Assembly (NCBI GenBank): GCA_026396535.1
Contig: JAPLWP010000003.1
Coordinates: 1-11,104, forward strand
Reading direction: 5' to 3'
DNA from: Candidatus Magasanikiibacteriota bacterium
Lineage (GTDB): Bacteria; Patescibacteriota; Patescibacteriia; Magasanikbacterales; GWA2-37-8
Length of the DNA: 11,104 bases
Shown here: in pieces, positions 1 through 7,101 of the stretch
How the letters are laid out: each line of letters opens with the position of its first letter
Numbering within the stretch: position 1 is the stretch's first letter
Made by a program: the position numbers and the translations under genes
Notes under the pieces: generated by a model
The model's database searches: none
What the model saw: only the letters and a program-made list of their open reading frames with translations
Told to the model about the DNA's origin: nothing

Positions 1-28
1 CTTAATTTGAAACAGAAGAATTTATTAT
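1..28 (+). other. Spacer upstream of rplD, probably after rplC
   Basis: Short A/T-rich stretch before the uL4 start. A TAA at 3-5 may be the stop codon of the preceding gene, which in this operon order would be rplC (uL3). That guess rests on all 18 visible stops here being TAA and on the resulting 23-base gap matching other gaps. Too little of the upstream gene is present to confirm it. The only purine run, AGAAGAA at 14-20, is a weak match to a ribosome binding site. Confidence 0.3.
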
Positions 29-658
29 ATGAAAATTAAAGTTTACAATTTAGCCGGCAAAGAAACAGGTGAGATGGAAATAGATGATAAAGTTTTCGGT
101 GTGAAAATCAAACCGGAAGTAGTGCACCAAGTTTTCGTGCAGCAAACCAACAACCAACGTGAACCTTGGGCTGATACCAAGAATCGCGGTGAAGTTAGCG
201 GTGGTGGTAAAAAACCATGGCAACAAAAAGGTACTGGTCGTGCTCGTCACGGTTCTATTCGTTCTCCTATCTGGAAGGGCGGCGGTGTCGCTTTTGGTCC
301 TTTGACTGATCGCAACTACAAGACCAAGATCAACAAGAAAACTCGTCAGTCTGTGATCAAAATGTGTCTTTCCGATAAAGCTCAGTCCGGCAACCTCTTG
401 GTACTTGAAGATTTCAATTTTGAAAAACCAAAAACAAAAATGTTTGCGGGTTTACTATCCGTGATGCCAACTAAGTTGAAAAACTTCTTGGTGTTGACAG
501 GTGCTAAAGACGAAGCAGTTTTGAGAATGACTCAGAATTTGAAATCAGTTAAAACTTTACGCGCTGGTGATGCCAATGTGATGGACTTGCTAAAGAAAGG
601 CGTAATTTTAACTTCCAAAGACGGTGTGAAAAAACTGGAAGAAGTTTTTGGAAAATAA
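29..658 (+). CDS. rplD: 50S ribosomal protein L4 (uL4)
   Basis: Primary 23S rRNA-binding protein whose extended loop lines the peptide exit tunnel. The 209 residues are close to the usual 200-210. The loop signature is clear at about residues 53-91: RGEVSGGGKKPW, then KGTGRARHGSIRSP, then GGGVAFGP. The C-terminal half carries the globular core with LVLEDF near residue 125. In E. coli uL4 also represses its own operon through the S10 leader; that leader would lie upstream of this window, so autoregulation cannot be judged here. The ATG at 29 follows TTTATTAT, with T at -1 and no convincing Shine-Dalgarno sequence. A 26-base gap separates it from rplW. Confidence 0.98.
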   Translation: MKIKVYNLAGKETGEMEIDDKVFGVKIKPEVVHQVFVQQTNNQREPWADTKNRGEVSGGGKKPWQQKGTGRARHGSIRSPIWKGGGVAFGPLTDRNYKTKINKKTRQSVIKMCLSDKAQSGNLLVLEDFNFEKPKTKMFAGLLSVMPTKLKNFLVLTGAKDEAVLRMTQNLKSVKTLRAGDANVMDLLKKGVILTSKDGVKKLEEVFGK

Positions 659-684
659 TTTAATCACTTTAGAGTTTTAATAAT

Positions 685-1182
685 ATGGGTTTACTTGATA
701 GATGGTCTAAAAAGAAGCAAGAAGAAGTTTTGGGCAAACAGTCTGAAGCCAAATCCGAAGAAAAATCGGTAAAAGCTGAAAAGACCGCTCCTGCCAAAAA
801 AACTTCTGCTAAAGCTTCCACAAAGAAAACTACCAAAACCGCTAAAGCTGAAAAAGCTGGCGCTGAAGTAGTAGCTCCTAGTGAACAAAAAGTAGCTAAA
901 ATTAAAAATAGCATTTTGGTGCGTCCAGTAGTAACTGAAAAAAGCGCAGTAAAACAAAGTGAAAATAAATATACTTTTATCGTAGTCAACGGTGCCAACA
1001 AAGGTGCTGTTAGACAAGCCGTTTTCGAAGTTTATGGCGTAAAGCCATTGTCCGTGAATATGATTAATGTTCAGGGAAAACCAATTCGTTTCGGCAATCA
1101 CTCCGGTAAACGTAGTGATTACAAAAAAGCGGTAGTAACTTTGCCAAAAGGCAAAACTATCGTGATTCACGAAGGCGTCTAA
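685..1182 (+). CDS. rplW: 50S ribosomal protein L23 (uL23) with long N-terminal extension
   Basis: uL23 sits at the peptide exit and is the docking site for trigger factor and SRP. The conserved core runs from about residue 75 (SILVRPVVTEKS) to the end and includes the loop NVQGKPIRFGNHSGKRSDY. Glu85 in VTEKS matches the glutamate of E. coli L23 (Glu18) needed for trigger-factor binding. Ahead of the core lie about 70 extra residues: a short start, MGLLDRW, then Lys/Glu/Ala/Thr-rich low-complexity sequence. The total of 165 residues compares with about 95-100 in most bacteria. The extension is in frame with similar codon choice, so it looks real. Basic extensions on uL23 are, as I recall, common in the Candidate Phyla Radiation. 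The start at 685 is the first ATG after the rplD stop and has T at -1. Confidence 0.97.
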   Translation: MGLLDRWSKKKQEEVLGKQSEAKSEEKSVKAEKTAPAKKTSAKASTKKTTKTAKAEKAGAEVVAPSEQKVAKIKNSILVRPVVTEKSAVKQSENKYTFIVVNGANKGAVRQAVFEVYGVKPLSVNMINVQGKPIRFGNHSGKRSDYKKAVVTLPKGKTIVIHEGV

Positions 1183-1201
1183 TACTCACAACACCTAAAT
1201 T

Positions 1202-2047
1202 ATGCCTATTAAAATTTACAAACCAACGACTCCGGGTCGCCGCAAAAGCAGCGTAGATGCCTTTGCCGACATCACCAAATTTGAACCGGAAAAAGCTTTG
1301 ATCACAATTCTCAAAAAGAATGCTGGTCGCAACAACCAAGGTAAAATCACTGTTCGTCATCAAGGTGGTGGCGTGAAGCAGTATTACCGCATGGTAGATT
1401 TTAAGCAATTCAAATTTGATGTTCAGGGCAAAGTTACTGCTATCGAATACGATCCAAGTCGCGGTCCTCGTTTGGGCTTGGTAGTATACCCTGATAAAAC
1501 TAAAGCTTACATTTTGGCCCCAGAAGGTCTAAAAGTTGGCGATGATGTAATGTCTAGCAACAAAGCTATCGAAGCTAAAAGTGCTAGTCGCATGCCTTTG
1601 AAAGATATTCCAGTTGGTTTATTTGTTTACAATATTGAATTGACTCCTGGAAAAGGTGGTCAGCTAGTACGTGGTGCTGGTTTGTCCGCTCAGTTTATTG
1701 GTGTTGAAGGTGAATACGCTTTGGTACGTTTGCCATCTGGCGAAACTCGCAAAATCCGCAAGACTTGTATGGCTAGTGTAGGTATACTTGGAAATGCTGA
1801 TCATCGTTTGATTCGTTATGGTAAAGCTGGTCGTATGCGCTTGCGCGGTATCCGTCCTCGCGTGAAAGGTAAGAACATGAATCCGGTAGATCACCCGCAC
1901 GGTGGTGGTGAAGGTCACTCTCCAATCGGTCAGAAACGTGGTCCTCGTACTGTATACGGTAAAGCTGCTCGCGGTGTATTGACTCGCAAACCACAAAAAT
2001 GGAGCAACAAGTTTATTGTTTCTTCTCGTAAGAAAGCTAACTCATAA
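1202..2047 (+). CDS. rplB: 50S ribosomal protein L2 (uL2)
   Basis: uL2 binds 23S rRNA next to the peptidyl-transferase centre and helps join the subunits. At 281 residues it is slightly longer than E. coli L2 (273). The start YKPTTPGRR, the core [12 protein letters not shown] (about 52-63) and the signature [12 protein letters not shown] (227-238) are all present. His231 matches the conserved histidine often discussed for peptidyl transfer. The segment at 83-94 reads [12 protein letters not shown], where most bacteria have something close to YDPNRSARIALL, so this loop is divergent. The C-terminus KFIVSSRK is normal. The ATG at 1202 follows a leader with no G at all, so no Shine-Dalgarno pairing is possible within the gap. 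rpsS follows after 5 bases. Confidence 0.98.
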   Translation: MPIKIYKPTTPGRRKSSVDAFADITKFEPEKALITILKKNAGRNNQGKITVRHQGGGVKQYYRMVDFKQFKFDVQGKVTAIEYDPSRGPRLGLVVYPDKTKAYILAPEGLKVGDDVMSSNKAIEAKSASRMPLKDIPVGLFVYNIELTPGKGGQLVRGAGLSAQFIGVEGEYALVRLPSGETRKIRKTCMASVGILGNADHRLIRYGKAGRMRLRGIRPRVKGKNMNPVDHPHGGGEGHSPIGQKRGPRTVYGKAARGVLTRKPQKWSNKFIVSSRKKANS

Positions 2048-2052
2048 ACATT

Positions 2053-2391
2053 ATGTCTAGAAGTTTAAAAAAAGGCCTCTACATTGATCCGCGCGTACTA
2101 GCCAAAGTAGAAGCAGTAAAAGCCAGTGGTAAAAAAACTCCTATCAAAACTTGGTCTCGCGCTTGTGTCATTTCTCCGGAAATGGTTGGTGTGACTTTCC
2201 AGGTGCACAATGGTAAAGATTTTATCGTAGTGTATGTGGATGAAAATATGGTAGGTCACCGCCTTGGTGAATTTGCTCTAACCCGCAAGTTTATCCGTCA
2301 TGGTGGTAAAATGGCTAAAGAACAAGAAACTGCCGCTGCCGCTTCCACCGCTCCAAAAGCTGCGCCAAAAGCTCCAGCCGGCAAAAAATAA
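2053..2391 (+). CDS. rpsS: 30S ribosomal protein S19 (uS19) with Ala/Pro/Lys tail
   Basis: uS19 lies in the head of the small subunit, where its C-terminal tail approaches the tRNAs in the A and P sites. The core is canonical: MSRSLKKG at the start, [15 protein letters not shown] at about 32-46, VHNGKDF, and [15 protein letters not shown] at 66-80. Beyond residue 90 there are about 20 extra residues of Ala, Pro and Lys (for example [13 protein letters not shown]), giving 112 residues against about 92 in E. coli. The tail is probably disordered. The gap to rplB is only 5 bases and to rplV 31 bases, the longest gap between two ribosomal protein genes here. Confidence 0.98.
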   Translation: MSRSLKKGLYIDPRVLAKVEAVKASGKKTPIKTWSRACVISPEMVGVTFQVHNGKDFIVVYVDENMVGHRLGEFALTRKFIRHGGKMAKEQETAAAASTAPKAAPKAPAGKK

Positions 2392-2422
2392 ACCTAAATA
2401 ATTTTTCAAATAACTTTTAAGT

Positions 2423-2791
2423 ATGAGCCAGGTAGTAACCGCAAAACTTAGCTATCTAAGAATGGGCCCACGCAAAGTGCGTTTGGTAGCCGATATGATT
2501 CGTGGTCGCAAGATTTCCAAAGCCTTAGAAATTTTGGTTTTGAGCAAAAAAGCGGCAGCGCGTCCGATTTTGAAATTACTCAATTCTGCTGTCGCCAATG
2601 CCAAACACAATAACAATTTGATGGCTGCTGATTTGTGTGTGAAAACTATCATGGTAGATGGTGGTCCGATGTTGAAACGCTGGATGCCAAAAGCCCATGG
2701 TCGCGCCACTCCAATCCGCGAACGCACTTCCCATATTACTTTGGGACTCGGCGAATTGACTGTGAAGCCAAAGAAGAAATTATCCAAATAA
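2423..2791 (+). CDS. rplV: 50S ribosomal protein L22 (uL22)
   Basis: uL22 contacts all 23S rRNA domains and sends a long beta-hairpin into the exit tunnel, forming the constriction with uL4. The family signature RKVRLVADMIRGRK is at residues 17-30, and SAVANAKHN at 55-63. The hairpin region spans about 79-101 (DGGPMLKRWMPKAHGRA), and RTSHITLGLGE closes the core. The length of 122 is about 12 more than E. coli, mostly from a basic C-terminal tail (KPKKKLSK). The 31-base leader holds one G, in AAGT just before the ATG, and no Shine-Dalgarno sequence. rpsC begins 12 bases after the stop. Confidence 0.98.
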   Translation: MSQVVTAKLSYLRMGPRKVRLVADMIRGRKISKALEILVLSKKAAARPILKLLNSAVANAKHNNNLMAADLCVKTIMVDGGPMLKRWMPKAHGRATPIRERTSHITLGLGELTVKPKKKLSK

Positions 2792-2803
2792 TTTTGAAAT
2801 ACT

Positions 2804-3502
2804 ATGGGACATAAAGTACATCCACGAATTCATCGCACCCCTTTCATCTTTGCTTGGGATTCCAAATGGTATGCTAGCAAGGAGAAATTTTCTGGTGTTT
2901 TACAACAAGAAGTAAAAATTCGTAAATTTTTAAATACAAAATTAAAAGAAGCAGGTATCGATGCTATTAGCATTGAACGTACTCCAAAAGAAGTAACTAT
3001 TACTATTTTGGCTGGAAAGCCTGGTGTGATCATTGGTCGCAACGGCGCTGGTCTTGAAGAAATCCGCAAGGAAATCGAAAAGAATATTTTACAATTCAAA
3101 ACTAAAGTAAAACTAAACATTCAAGCTGTGGCCAACCCAGCGATGTCCGCTCAGATCGTAGGACAAAGCATGGCTTCTGAAATTGAACGTCGTATTCCTT
3201 TTAGACGTGTAATGAAACAGGCTATTGAAAAAGTAATGTCTGCCGGCGCACAAGGTGTGAAGTTCAGTATCTCCGGTCGTCTCAATGGTGCTGAAATTGC
3301 TCGTTGTGAAAAAATGGCTTCCGGAAAAATGTCTTTGATCACTTTGCGTAGTGATGTAGATTATGCTTTGAATGAAGCGATGACTATTTACGGAAAAATC
3401 GGTGTTAAAGTTTGGATCTATAAAGGTGAAGCTTTTGGTCGCCGCGAAAAATTTGCTAAAAAAGAAATGGTGAAAGAAGTCACCAAAGAAAAAACTAAAT
3501 AA
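2804..3502 (+). CDS. rpsC: 30S ribosomal protein S3 (uS3)
   Basis: uS3 forms the mRNA entry of the small subunit with uS4 and uS5. The N-terminal MGHKVHP is typical. The KH domain carries its GxxG loop as IIGRNGAG (76-83). The C-terminal domain has [11 protein letters not shown] (157-167) and [10 protein letters not shown] (200-209). FRR..K at 133-138 preserves the arginines and lysine that in E. coli (R131, R132, K135) support the ribosomal mRNA helicase activity. The 232 residues match the usual size, ending in a Lys/Glu-rich tail. The start follows TTTTGAAATACT, which gives no useful anti-Shine-Dalgarno pairing. Confidence 0.98.
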   Translation: MGHKVHPRIHRTPFIFAWDSKWYASKEKFSGVLQQEVKIRKFLNTKLKEAGIDAISIERTPKEVTITILAGKPGVIIGRNGAGLEEIRKEIEKNILQFKTKVKLNIQAVANPAMSAQIVGQSMASEIERRIPFRRVMKQAIEKVMSAGAQGVKFSISGRLNGAEIARCEKMASGKMSLITLRSDVDYALNEAMTIYGKIGVKVWIYKGEAFGRREKFAKKEMVKEVTKEKTK

Positions 3503-3513
3503 ACTTTCACTGT

Positions 3514-3927
3514 ATGTTGATACCTAAAAAAGTTAAACACAGAAAATGGCAAAAAGGCCGCGGTCGTAACCGTGGTGTAGCCACTCGCAATAATTTTATT
3601 GCTTTTGGTCAATTTGGTCTCAAAAGTATGACCGAAGGTTGGATCTCTAGCCGTCAGATCGAAGCCGCTCGTCGTGTGCTGACTCGTTATGTCAAACGCG
3701 GTGGTAAAATCTGGATTCGCATTTTCCCTGATCGTCCAGTTACTAAAAAAGGCAATGAAGTGCCGATGGGTGGTGGAAAAGGATCTCCGGATCATTATGT
3801 CGCTCCTATCAAACCAGGTACTGTAATGTTTGAAATGGGCGGTATCACTCGTGAAACAGCCAAAGAAGCGATGGATCTAGCTGGTTACAAACTTGGTGTG
3901 ATCACCAAATTTATTGAAAAGGTATAA
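3514..3927 (+). CDS. rplP: 50S ribosomal protein L16 (uL16)
   Basis: uL16 contacts the A-site tRNA elbow and is needed late in 50S assembly. Conserved stretches include [19 protein letters not shown] (31-38), SRQIEAARR (46-54) and [17 protein letters not shown] (64-80). The loop that in E. coli reads VRMGKGKG, with Arg81 hydroxylated by RoxA/YcfD, here reads VPMGGGKG (83-90), so Pro84 takes the place of that arginine. Length (137) is normal. The next gene is rpsQ only 9 bases away; rpmC (uL29), normally between them, is missing. Confidence 0.98.
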   Translation: MLIPKKVKHRKWQKGRGRNRGVATRNNFIAFGQFGLKSMTEGWISSRQIEAARRVLTRYVKRGGKIWIRIFPDRPVTKKGNEVPMGGGKGSPDHYVAPIKPGTVMFEMGGITRETAKEAMDLAGYKLGVITKFIEKV

Positions 3928-3936
3928 TATTATTCT

Positions 3937-4254
3937 ATGGCTACAACTAAAAAAACAACTAAAAAAGCAGCTACTACCACTGTGGCCGCAACCAAACCAG
4001 CTGTAAAAAAGGTTTACCGTTCGTTTGTCGGCTTGGTAAAAAGCACAAAGATGACTAAGACTATTACTGTTGTTGTCTCTTCTGTGAAAAAACATTTTAA
4101 ATATCCAAAGAGTTTCACTACCACTGCCAAATATCATGTTCATGATGAAAAACAGGTAGCTAAAGTAGGGGACACTGTGAAATTCGTGGAATGCCGTCCG
4201 TTGTCTGCCACCAAACGTTGGAGATTGGTAGAAGTTTTAAAAACTAACGGTTAA
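3937..4254 (+). CDS. rpsQ: 30S ribosomal protein S17 (uS17) with Thr/Lys-rich N-terminal extension
   Basis: uS17 is an early-binding OB-fold protein of the 30S body. The core starts at about residue 26 ([18 protein letters not shown]) and includes KYHVHDE (65-71), VGDTVKF and the signature [16 protein letters not shown] (85-100). The preceding 25 residues are Thr, Ala and Lys rich and bring the length to 105, against 84 in E. coli. The first ATG at 3937 has T at -1 like every other start here, and no later ATG lies before the core, so the extension is probably translated. It shows no similarity to the helical uL29 sequence whose gene is missing just upstream. Confidence 0.97.
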   Translation: MATTKKTTKKAATTTVAATKPAVKKVYRSFVGLVKSTKMTKTITVVVSSVKKHFKYPKSFTTTAKYHVHDEKQVAKVGDTVKFVECRPLSATKRWRLVEVLKTNG

Positions 4255-4265
4255 TTAGATTTTTT

Positions 4266-4637
4266 ATGATTCAACATCGTTCATTTTTAAAAGCCGCTGA
4301 TAATACTGGTGCAAAGCAGATGCAATGTATCCGTGTGCTTGGTGGTTACAAAAAACGCTATGGCCAAATTGGCGATATCGTAACTTGTGTTGTTAAAGAA
4401 GCGGTTCCACACGGTACTGTAAAGAAAAGTGAAGTTGTACACGTGGTGATCGTTCGTCAACGCAAAGAAATTCGTCGTCCAGACGGTACTTATATTCGCT
4501 TTGATGAAAATGCCGGTGTAATCGTGGACCGCAAGAGCAAAGAACCAAAAGGTACTCGTATCTTTGGACCTATCGCTCGTGAATTGCGTACCAAAGGTTT
4601 CCAAAAAATTATTTCTTTGGCGCCAGAAGTGGTCTAA
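4266..4637 (+). CDS. rplN: 50S ribosomal protein L14 (uL14)
   Basis: uL14 lies at the subunit interface, forms inter-subunit bridges with 16S rRNA and is the docking site for the silencing factor RsfS. It is one of the best conserved proteins of the set. Visible landmarks are the start [24 protein letters not shown] (22-28), the [14 protein letters not shown] stretch (70-83), [13 protein letters not shown] (96-108) and the C-terminus [10 protein letters not shown]. Length 123 equals that of E. coli L14. The gap from rpsQ is TTAGATTTTTT, with no ribosome binding site. Confidence 0.98.
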   Translation: MIQHRSFLKAADNTGAKQMQCIRVLGGYKKRYGQIGDIVTCVVKEAVPHGTVKKSEVVHVVIVRQRKEIRRPDGTYIRFDENAGVIVDRKSKEPKGTRIFGPIARELRTKGFQKIISLAPEVV

Positions 4638-4647
4638 TTGATACTAT

Positions 4648-4956
4648 ATGAAAATAAAAACAAATGACAAGGTAAAAGTTTTAAAAGGTAAGGATCGCAA
4701 CAAAGAAGGCAAAGTGATCCAAGTTTTCCCACAAGCTGAAAAGCTCGTAGTGGAAGGTTTGAATATCATGAAAAAACATTTGCGTACAAAAAAAGCCGGT
4801 GAAAAAGGTCAAGTGATTGAACTTTCCGCTCCTTTGCGCGTGGCTAATGTTATGCTTGTTTGTCCTAAATGTGGCAAAGCAACTCGTGTGAGCTACAAGA
4901 AAGACGGCGAAGACAAGAAACGTGTTTGTTCCAAGTGTAAAGAGTTTATCGACTAA
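4648..4956 (+). CDS. rplX: 50S ribosomal protein L24 (uL24), zinc-ribbon form
   Basis: uL24 starts 50S assembly and ends up near the tunnel exit. The N-terminal KOW motif is clear (DKVKVLKGKDRNKEGKV, residues 7-23), followed by VEGLNIMKKHLR (35-46). The C-terminal half holds four cysteines, Cys72 and Cys75 in CPKCGK and Cys94 and Cys97 in CSKCKE, an intact zinc-ribbon pair. Many bacteria have a cysteine-free form, so this is the C+ version. Length 102 is normal. rplE starts only 4 bases after the stop. Confidence 0.98.
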   Translation: MKIKTNDKVKVLKGKDRNKEGKVIQVFPQAEKLVVEGLNIMKKHLRTKKAGEKGQVIELSAPLRVANVMLVCPKCGKATRVSYKKDGEDKKRVCSKCKEFID

Positions 4957-4960
4957 AAAT

Positions 4961-5503
4961 ATGAATGTAAATTTATACCAAAAATATAAAAAAGAAGTAG
5001 TACCAGCTTTGAAGAAAGAATTGAATCTTAAAAGCGTGATGCAGGTACCAAAAGTTACCAAAGTGGTAATCAACGTTGGTGTCGGCCGCTTTGTAAAAGA
5101 TGCTGGCTATATTGAGAATGTCGAAAAAACTTTGCTCAGAATCACTGGTCAAAAACCAGTTCGCACCAAAGCTAAAAAAGCTATTTCCAACTTTAAGATT
5201 CGTGAGAATCAAGAAATTGGTGTGATGGTTACTTTACACGGTACTCGCATGTATCAATTTTTAGAAAAATTAATCAATGTTAGTTTTGCTCGTATCCGCG
5301 ATTTCCGCGGTGTGACTGACAAAGCGTTTGATCGCCAGGGAAATTATACTTTGGGTTTAAAAGAAAATACTGCTTTTCCAGAAGTTAAAACCGGTGAAAT
5401 TGAAAAAATGCACGGTCTAGAAATCGTAATCAACACTTCTGCGAACAGTCGCGAAGGTGGTAAAGCCCTTTTAAGTCACCTAGGTTTTCCTTTTATCAAA
5501 TAA
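4961..5503 (+). CDS. rplE: 50S ribosomal protein L5 (uL5)
   Basis: uL5 binds 5S rRNA and contacts uS13 across the subunit interface. The 180 residues match the family (179 in E. coli). The start NLYQKYKKEVVP is the usual opening helix. The central KVVINVGVGR and the stretch ITGQKPVRTKAKKAISNFKI are canonical, as are RIRDFRGV and GNYTLGLKEN. An in-frame GTG at 4922 would add 13 residues but lies inside rplX and has no support. The ATG at 4961 gives the normal N-terminus and has T at -1. In E. coli this start region is where S8 represses the spc operon; I see no comparable helix here. Confidence 0.98.
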   Translation: MNVNLYQKYKKEVVPALKKELNLKSVMQVPKVTKVVINVGVGRFVKDAGYIENVEKTLLRITGQKPVRTKAKKAISNFKIRENQEIGVMVTLHGTRMYQFLEKLINVSFARIRDFRGVTDKAFDRQGNYTLGLKENTAFPEVKTGEIEKMHGLEIVINTSANSREGGKALLSHLGFPFIK

Positions 5504-5506
5504 TGT

Positions 5507-5695
5507 ATGGCAACTGAAGCTCAAATTTCAAAATCTTTCAAAAAGAAACCAAAATTTTCCACTCGTAAAGTAAATCGCTGCTGGAAATGTGGTCGTAAGC
5601 GTGGTTTCATGCGTCGTTTTGGCCTATGCCGTATCTGTTTCCGTGAATTGGCCAATGCCGGTTTGATCCCAGGTGTACGCAAATCCAGCTGGTAA
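5507..5695 (+). CDS. rpsN: 30S ribosomal protein S14 type Z (uS14)
   Basis: Short zinc-binding form of uS14, a head protein of the small subunit near the A-site. Four cysteines form the ligand set: Cys25 and Cys28 in CWKCGR, Cys41 and Cys44 in CRICF. The family ending [17 protein letters not shown] is complete. Length 62 matches the type Z form (61), not the roughly 100-residue C- form of E. coli. Two ATGs lie near the rplE stop: one at 5503 overlaps it but is out of frame, and the one at 5507 is in frame and has T at -1. Confidence 0.98.
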   Translation: MATEAQISKSFKKKPKFSTRKVNRCWKCGRKRGFMRRFGLCRICFRELANAGLIPGVRKSSW

Positions 5696-5724
5696 TTTAT
5701 TCATAATTTTATTAAATTGTATTT

Positions 5725-6114
5725 ATGATGACTGATCCAATCGCTGACATGCTTACCCGCATTCGCAATGCTTACCGGGTACGCAAACATGAAGCGACCT
5801 TCCCATATTCCAAATTGAAAATGAACATCTGCGAAATTTTGGTACGCGAAGGCTATTTGTTCAAATGTGAAAAAAGCGCTGATGTCCATCCACAGATTGT
5901 GGCTACTTTGAAGTACTCCGGACGCCAGGCGGCTGTGACTGAATTAAAAAGAATTAGCAAACCAGGTTCACGCTACTACGTGCAGTCTGCTTCTATCGGC
6001 AAGGTGCTTAACGGCTTTGGAGTGTCAATTTTTTCCACCTCCAAGGGGTTACTGACCGGTAAAGAAGCTCGTGCTGCCAAAGTTGGTGGTGAGTTGATTT
6101 GCGAAGTTTCTTAA
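5725..6114 (+). CDS. rpsH: 30S ribosomal protein S8 (uS8)
   Basis: uS8 binds the central domain of 16S rRNA early in assembly and is the spc-operon repressor in E. coli. The opening TDPIADMLTRIRNAYRVRK is canonical. The C-terminal motifs VQSASIGKVLNGFGVSIFST and the KGLLTGKEARAAKVGGELIC end are typical. Length 129 matches the usual 130. Two consecutive ATGs occur, at 5725 and 5728; only the first has T at -1, so I use it. The 29-base A/T leader has a single G and no binding site. Confidence 0.98.
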   Translation: MMTDPIADMLTRIRNAYRVRKHEATFPYSKLKMNICEILVREGYLFKCEKSADVHPQIVATLKYSGRQAAVTELKRISKPGSRYYVQSASIGKVLNGFGVSIFSTSKGLLTGKEARAAKVGGELICEVS

Positions 6115-6139
6115 TTCGGAATTTTAATTAAAAAAATAT

Positions 6140-6688
6140 ATGTCTCGTATTGGTAAAAAAGTAAGAGCCATTCCTGCCGGCGTGACCATTGAACAGAAAT
6201 CTGGTGAATTGGTTGTGAAGGGTCCAAAAGGGGAATTGCGTCAAAAATTACATCCACGTATTACTGTATCCAATGAAAATGGTCAATTGACCGTGACTGT
6301 TGTGAACCCAGAAAATACCAAAGACAAAGCGCTTTGGGGTACATTTTCTAGTCTTGTTGAAAACATGCTTGAAGGTGTGACTGTGGGCTTTAAAAAACAG
6401 TTGGAAATTAACGGCGTTGGTTATAAGGCCACTCTTAAAGGTGCTAATTTACAACTTGAAGTTGGTTTTTCTCACCCTGTAGAATTAGTGCCGGAAAAAG
6501 GTGTGAAATTCGAAGTAGAAAAAAATATTATCACCGTTTCCGGATCTGATAAACAGGCCGTTGGTGAACTGGCCGCTCGTGTTCGTGCTACCAAAAAAGT
6601 TGAACCTTATAAAGGCAAAGGTATTAAATATACCGATGAAGTAGTTCGTCGCAAGGCTGGTAAGACTGCCGCGAAGAGCGCTTCTTAA
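6140..6688 (+). CDS. rplF: 50S ribosomal protein L6 (uL6)
   Basis: uL6 lies near the GTPase-associated centre, close to the sarcin-ricin loop. It has two repeated domains. Landmarks are the start SRIGKKVRAIPAGV, VKGPKGEL (residues 27-34), the inter-domain VGFKKQLEINGVGYKA, and the C-terminal signature VEPYKGKGIKYTDEVVRRKAG, which in the family forms the RNA-binding surface. Length 182 is close to the usual 177-180, with a few extra Ser/Ala/Lys residues at the end. The leader is A-rich just before the ATG; a CGGA about 15 bases upstream is too far and too short to be a convincing binding site. Confidence 0.98.
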   Translation: MSRIGKKVRAIPAGVTIEQKSGELVVKGPKGELRQKLHPRITVSNENGQLTVTVVNPENTKDKALWGTFSSLVENMLEGVTVGFKKQLEINGVGYKATLKGANLQLEVGFSHPVELVPEKGVKFEVEKNIITVSGSDKQAVGELAARVRATKKVEPYKGKGIKYTDEVVRRKAGKTAAKSAS

Positions 6689-6706
6689 TTTTAAAGAATA
6701 CTAAAT

Positions 6707-7081
6707 ATGCGTAGATTGTTTAAGAACAACAGAAATGGTCTCAGAAAAATTCGTCATGCTCGTGTGCGTGCCGCTATGAGTGGTACTGCAGAGCGTCCAC
6801 GTTTGTCAGTTTTTCGTAGCTTACGCACAGTGTACGTTCAGTTGATTGATGATAACGCGAAGAAAACTGTATGTGCCGTTGGTGCCAAAGAAGTAGGCAA
6901 AGAAACTGTGGAAGGCTATACTGCCAAAAGCTTGACCGCTTATTTGGTTGGTAAAAAATTGGCAGAAAAAGCCAAAGCTAAAGGCGTAACTAAAGTGGTC
7001 TTTGACCGCAGTGGTTACCAGTACCACGGTCGCGTAAAAGCGGTTGCCGATGGTGCTCGCGCCGGTGGTTTGGAATTTTAA
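6707..7081 (+). CDS. rplR: 50S ribosomal protein L18 (uL18)
   Basis: uL18 binds 5S rRNA together with uL5 and helps form the central protuberance. The family signature GTAERPRLSVFRSLRTVYVQ sits near residues 26-45, followed by IDDNAKKTV and the C-terminal VVFDRSGYQYHGRVKAVADG and AREGGLEF-like end (here ARAGGLEF). Length 124 compares with 117 in E. coli; the first 15 residues are basic, as usual for the rRNA-binding tail. The gap to rpsE is 20 bases with no Shine-Dalgarno sequence. Confidence 0.98.
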   Translation: MRRLFKNNRNGLRKIRHARVRAAMSGTAERPRLSVFRSLRTVYVQLIDDNAKKTVCAVGAKEVGKETVEGYTAKSLTAYLVGKKLAEKAKAKGVTKVVFDRSGYQYHGRVKAVADGARAGGLEF

Positions 7082-7101
7082 TTTTAGATTGATTTAAATT
7101 T

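Noticed and set aside
669..1170. Long open frames on the minus strand across rplW, and similar ones over rplD, rplB, rpsC, rplX and secY.
   Set aside because: They lie opposite conserved ribosomal or secY codons, match no family I know, and arise from Lys/Ala-rich codons read in reverse.
3923..3928. TATAAT between rplP and rpsQ as an internal promoter.
   Set aside because: No TTGACA-like element lies at 16-18 bases upstream; the match overlaps the rplP stop codon and is expected by chance in A/T-rich gaps.
3937..4011. uL29 hidden in or fused to the uS17 N-terminus.
   Set aside because: The extension is Thr/Ala/Lys low-complexity and has none of the Leu/Glu/Arg helical pattern of uL29; it is also too short.
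4922..4960. GTG at 4922 as an alternative, longer start for uL5.
   Set aside because: It lies inside rplX, adds 13 residues unlike the family, and the ATG at 4961 gives the normal N-terminus and length.
4940..5000. An S8-binding regulatory helix at the rplE start, as in E. coli.
   Set aside because: The junction is only 4 bases long and A/T-rich, and I could not find a helix resembling the 16S rRNA S8 site.
6122..6133. Palindrome TTTTAATTAAAA before rplF as an operator.
   Set aside because: Composed only of A and T in a gap that is nearly all A and T; such palindromes are expected by chance.
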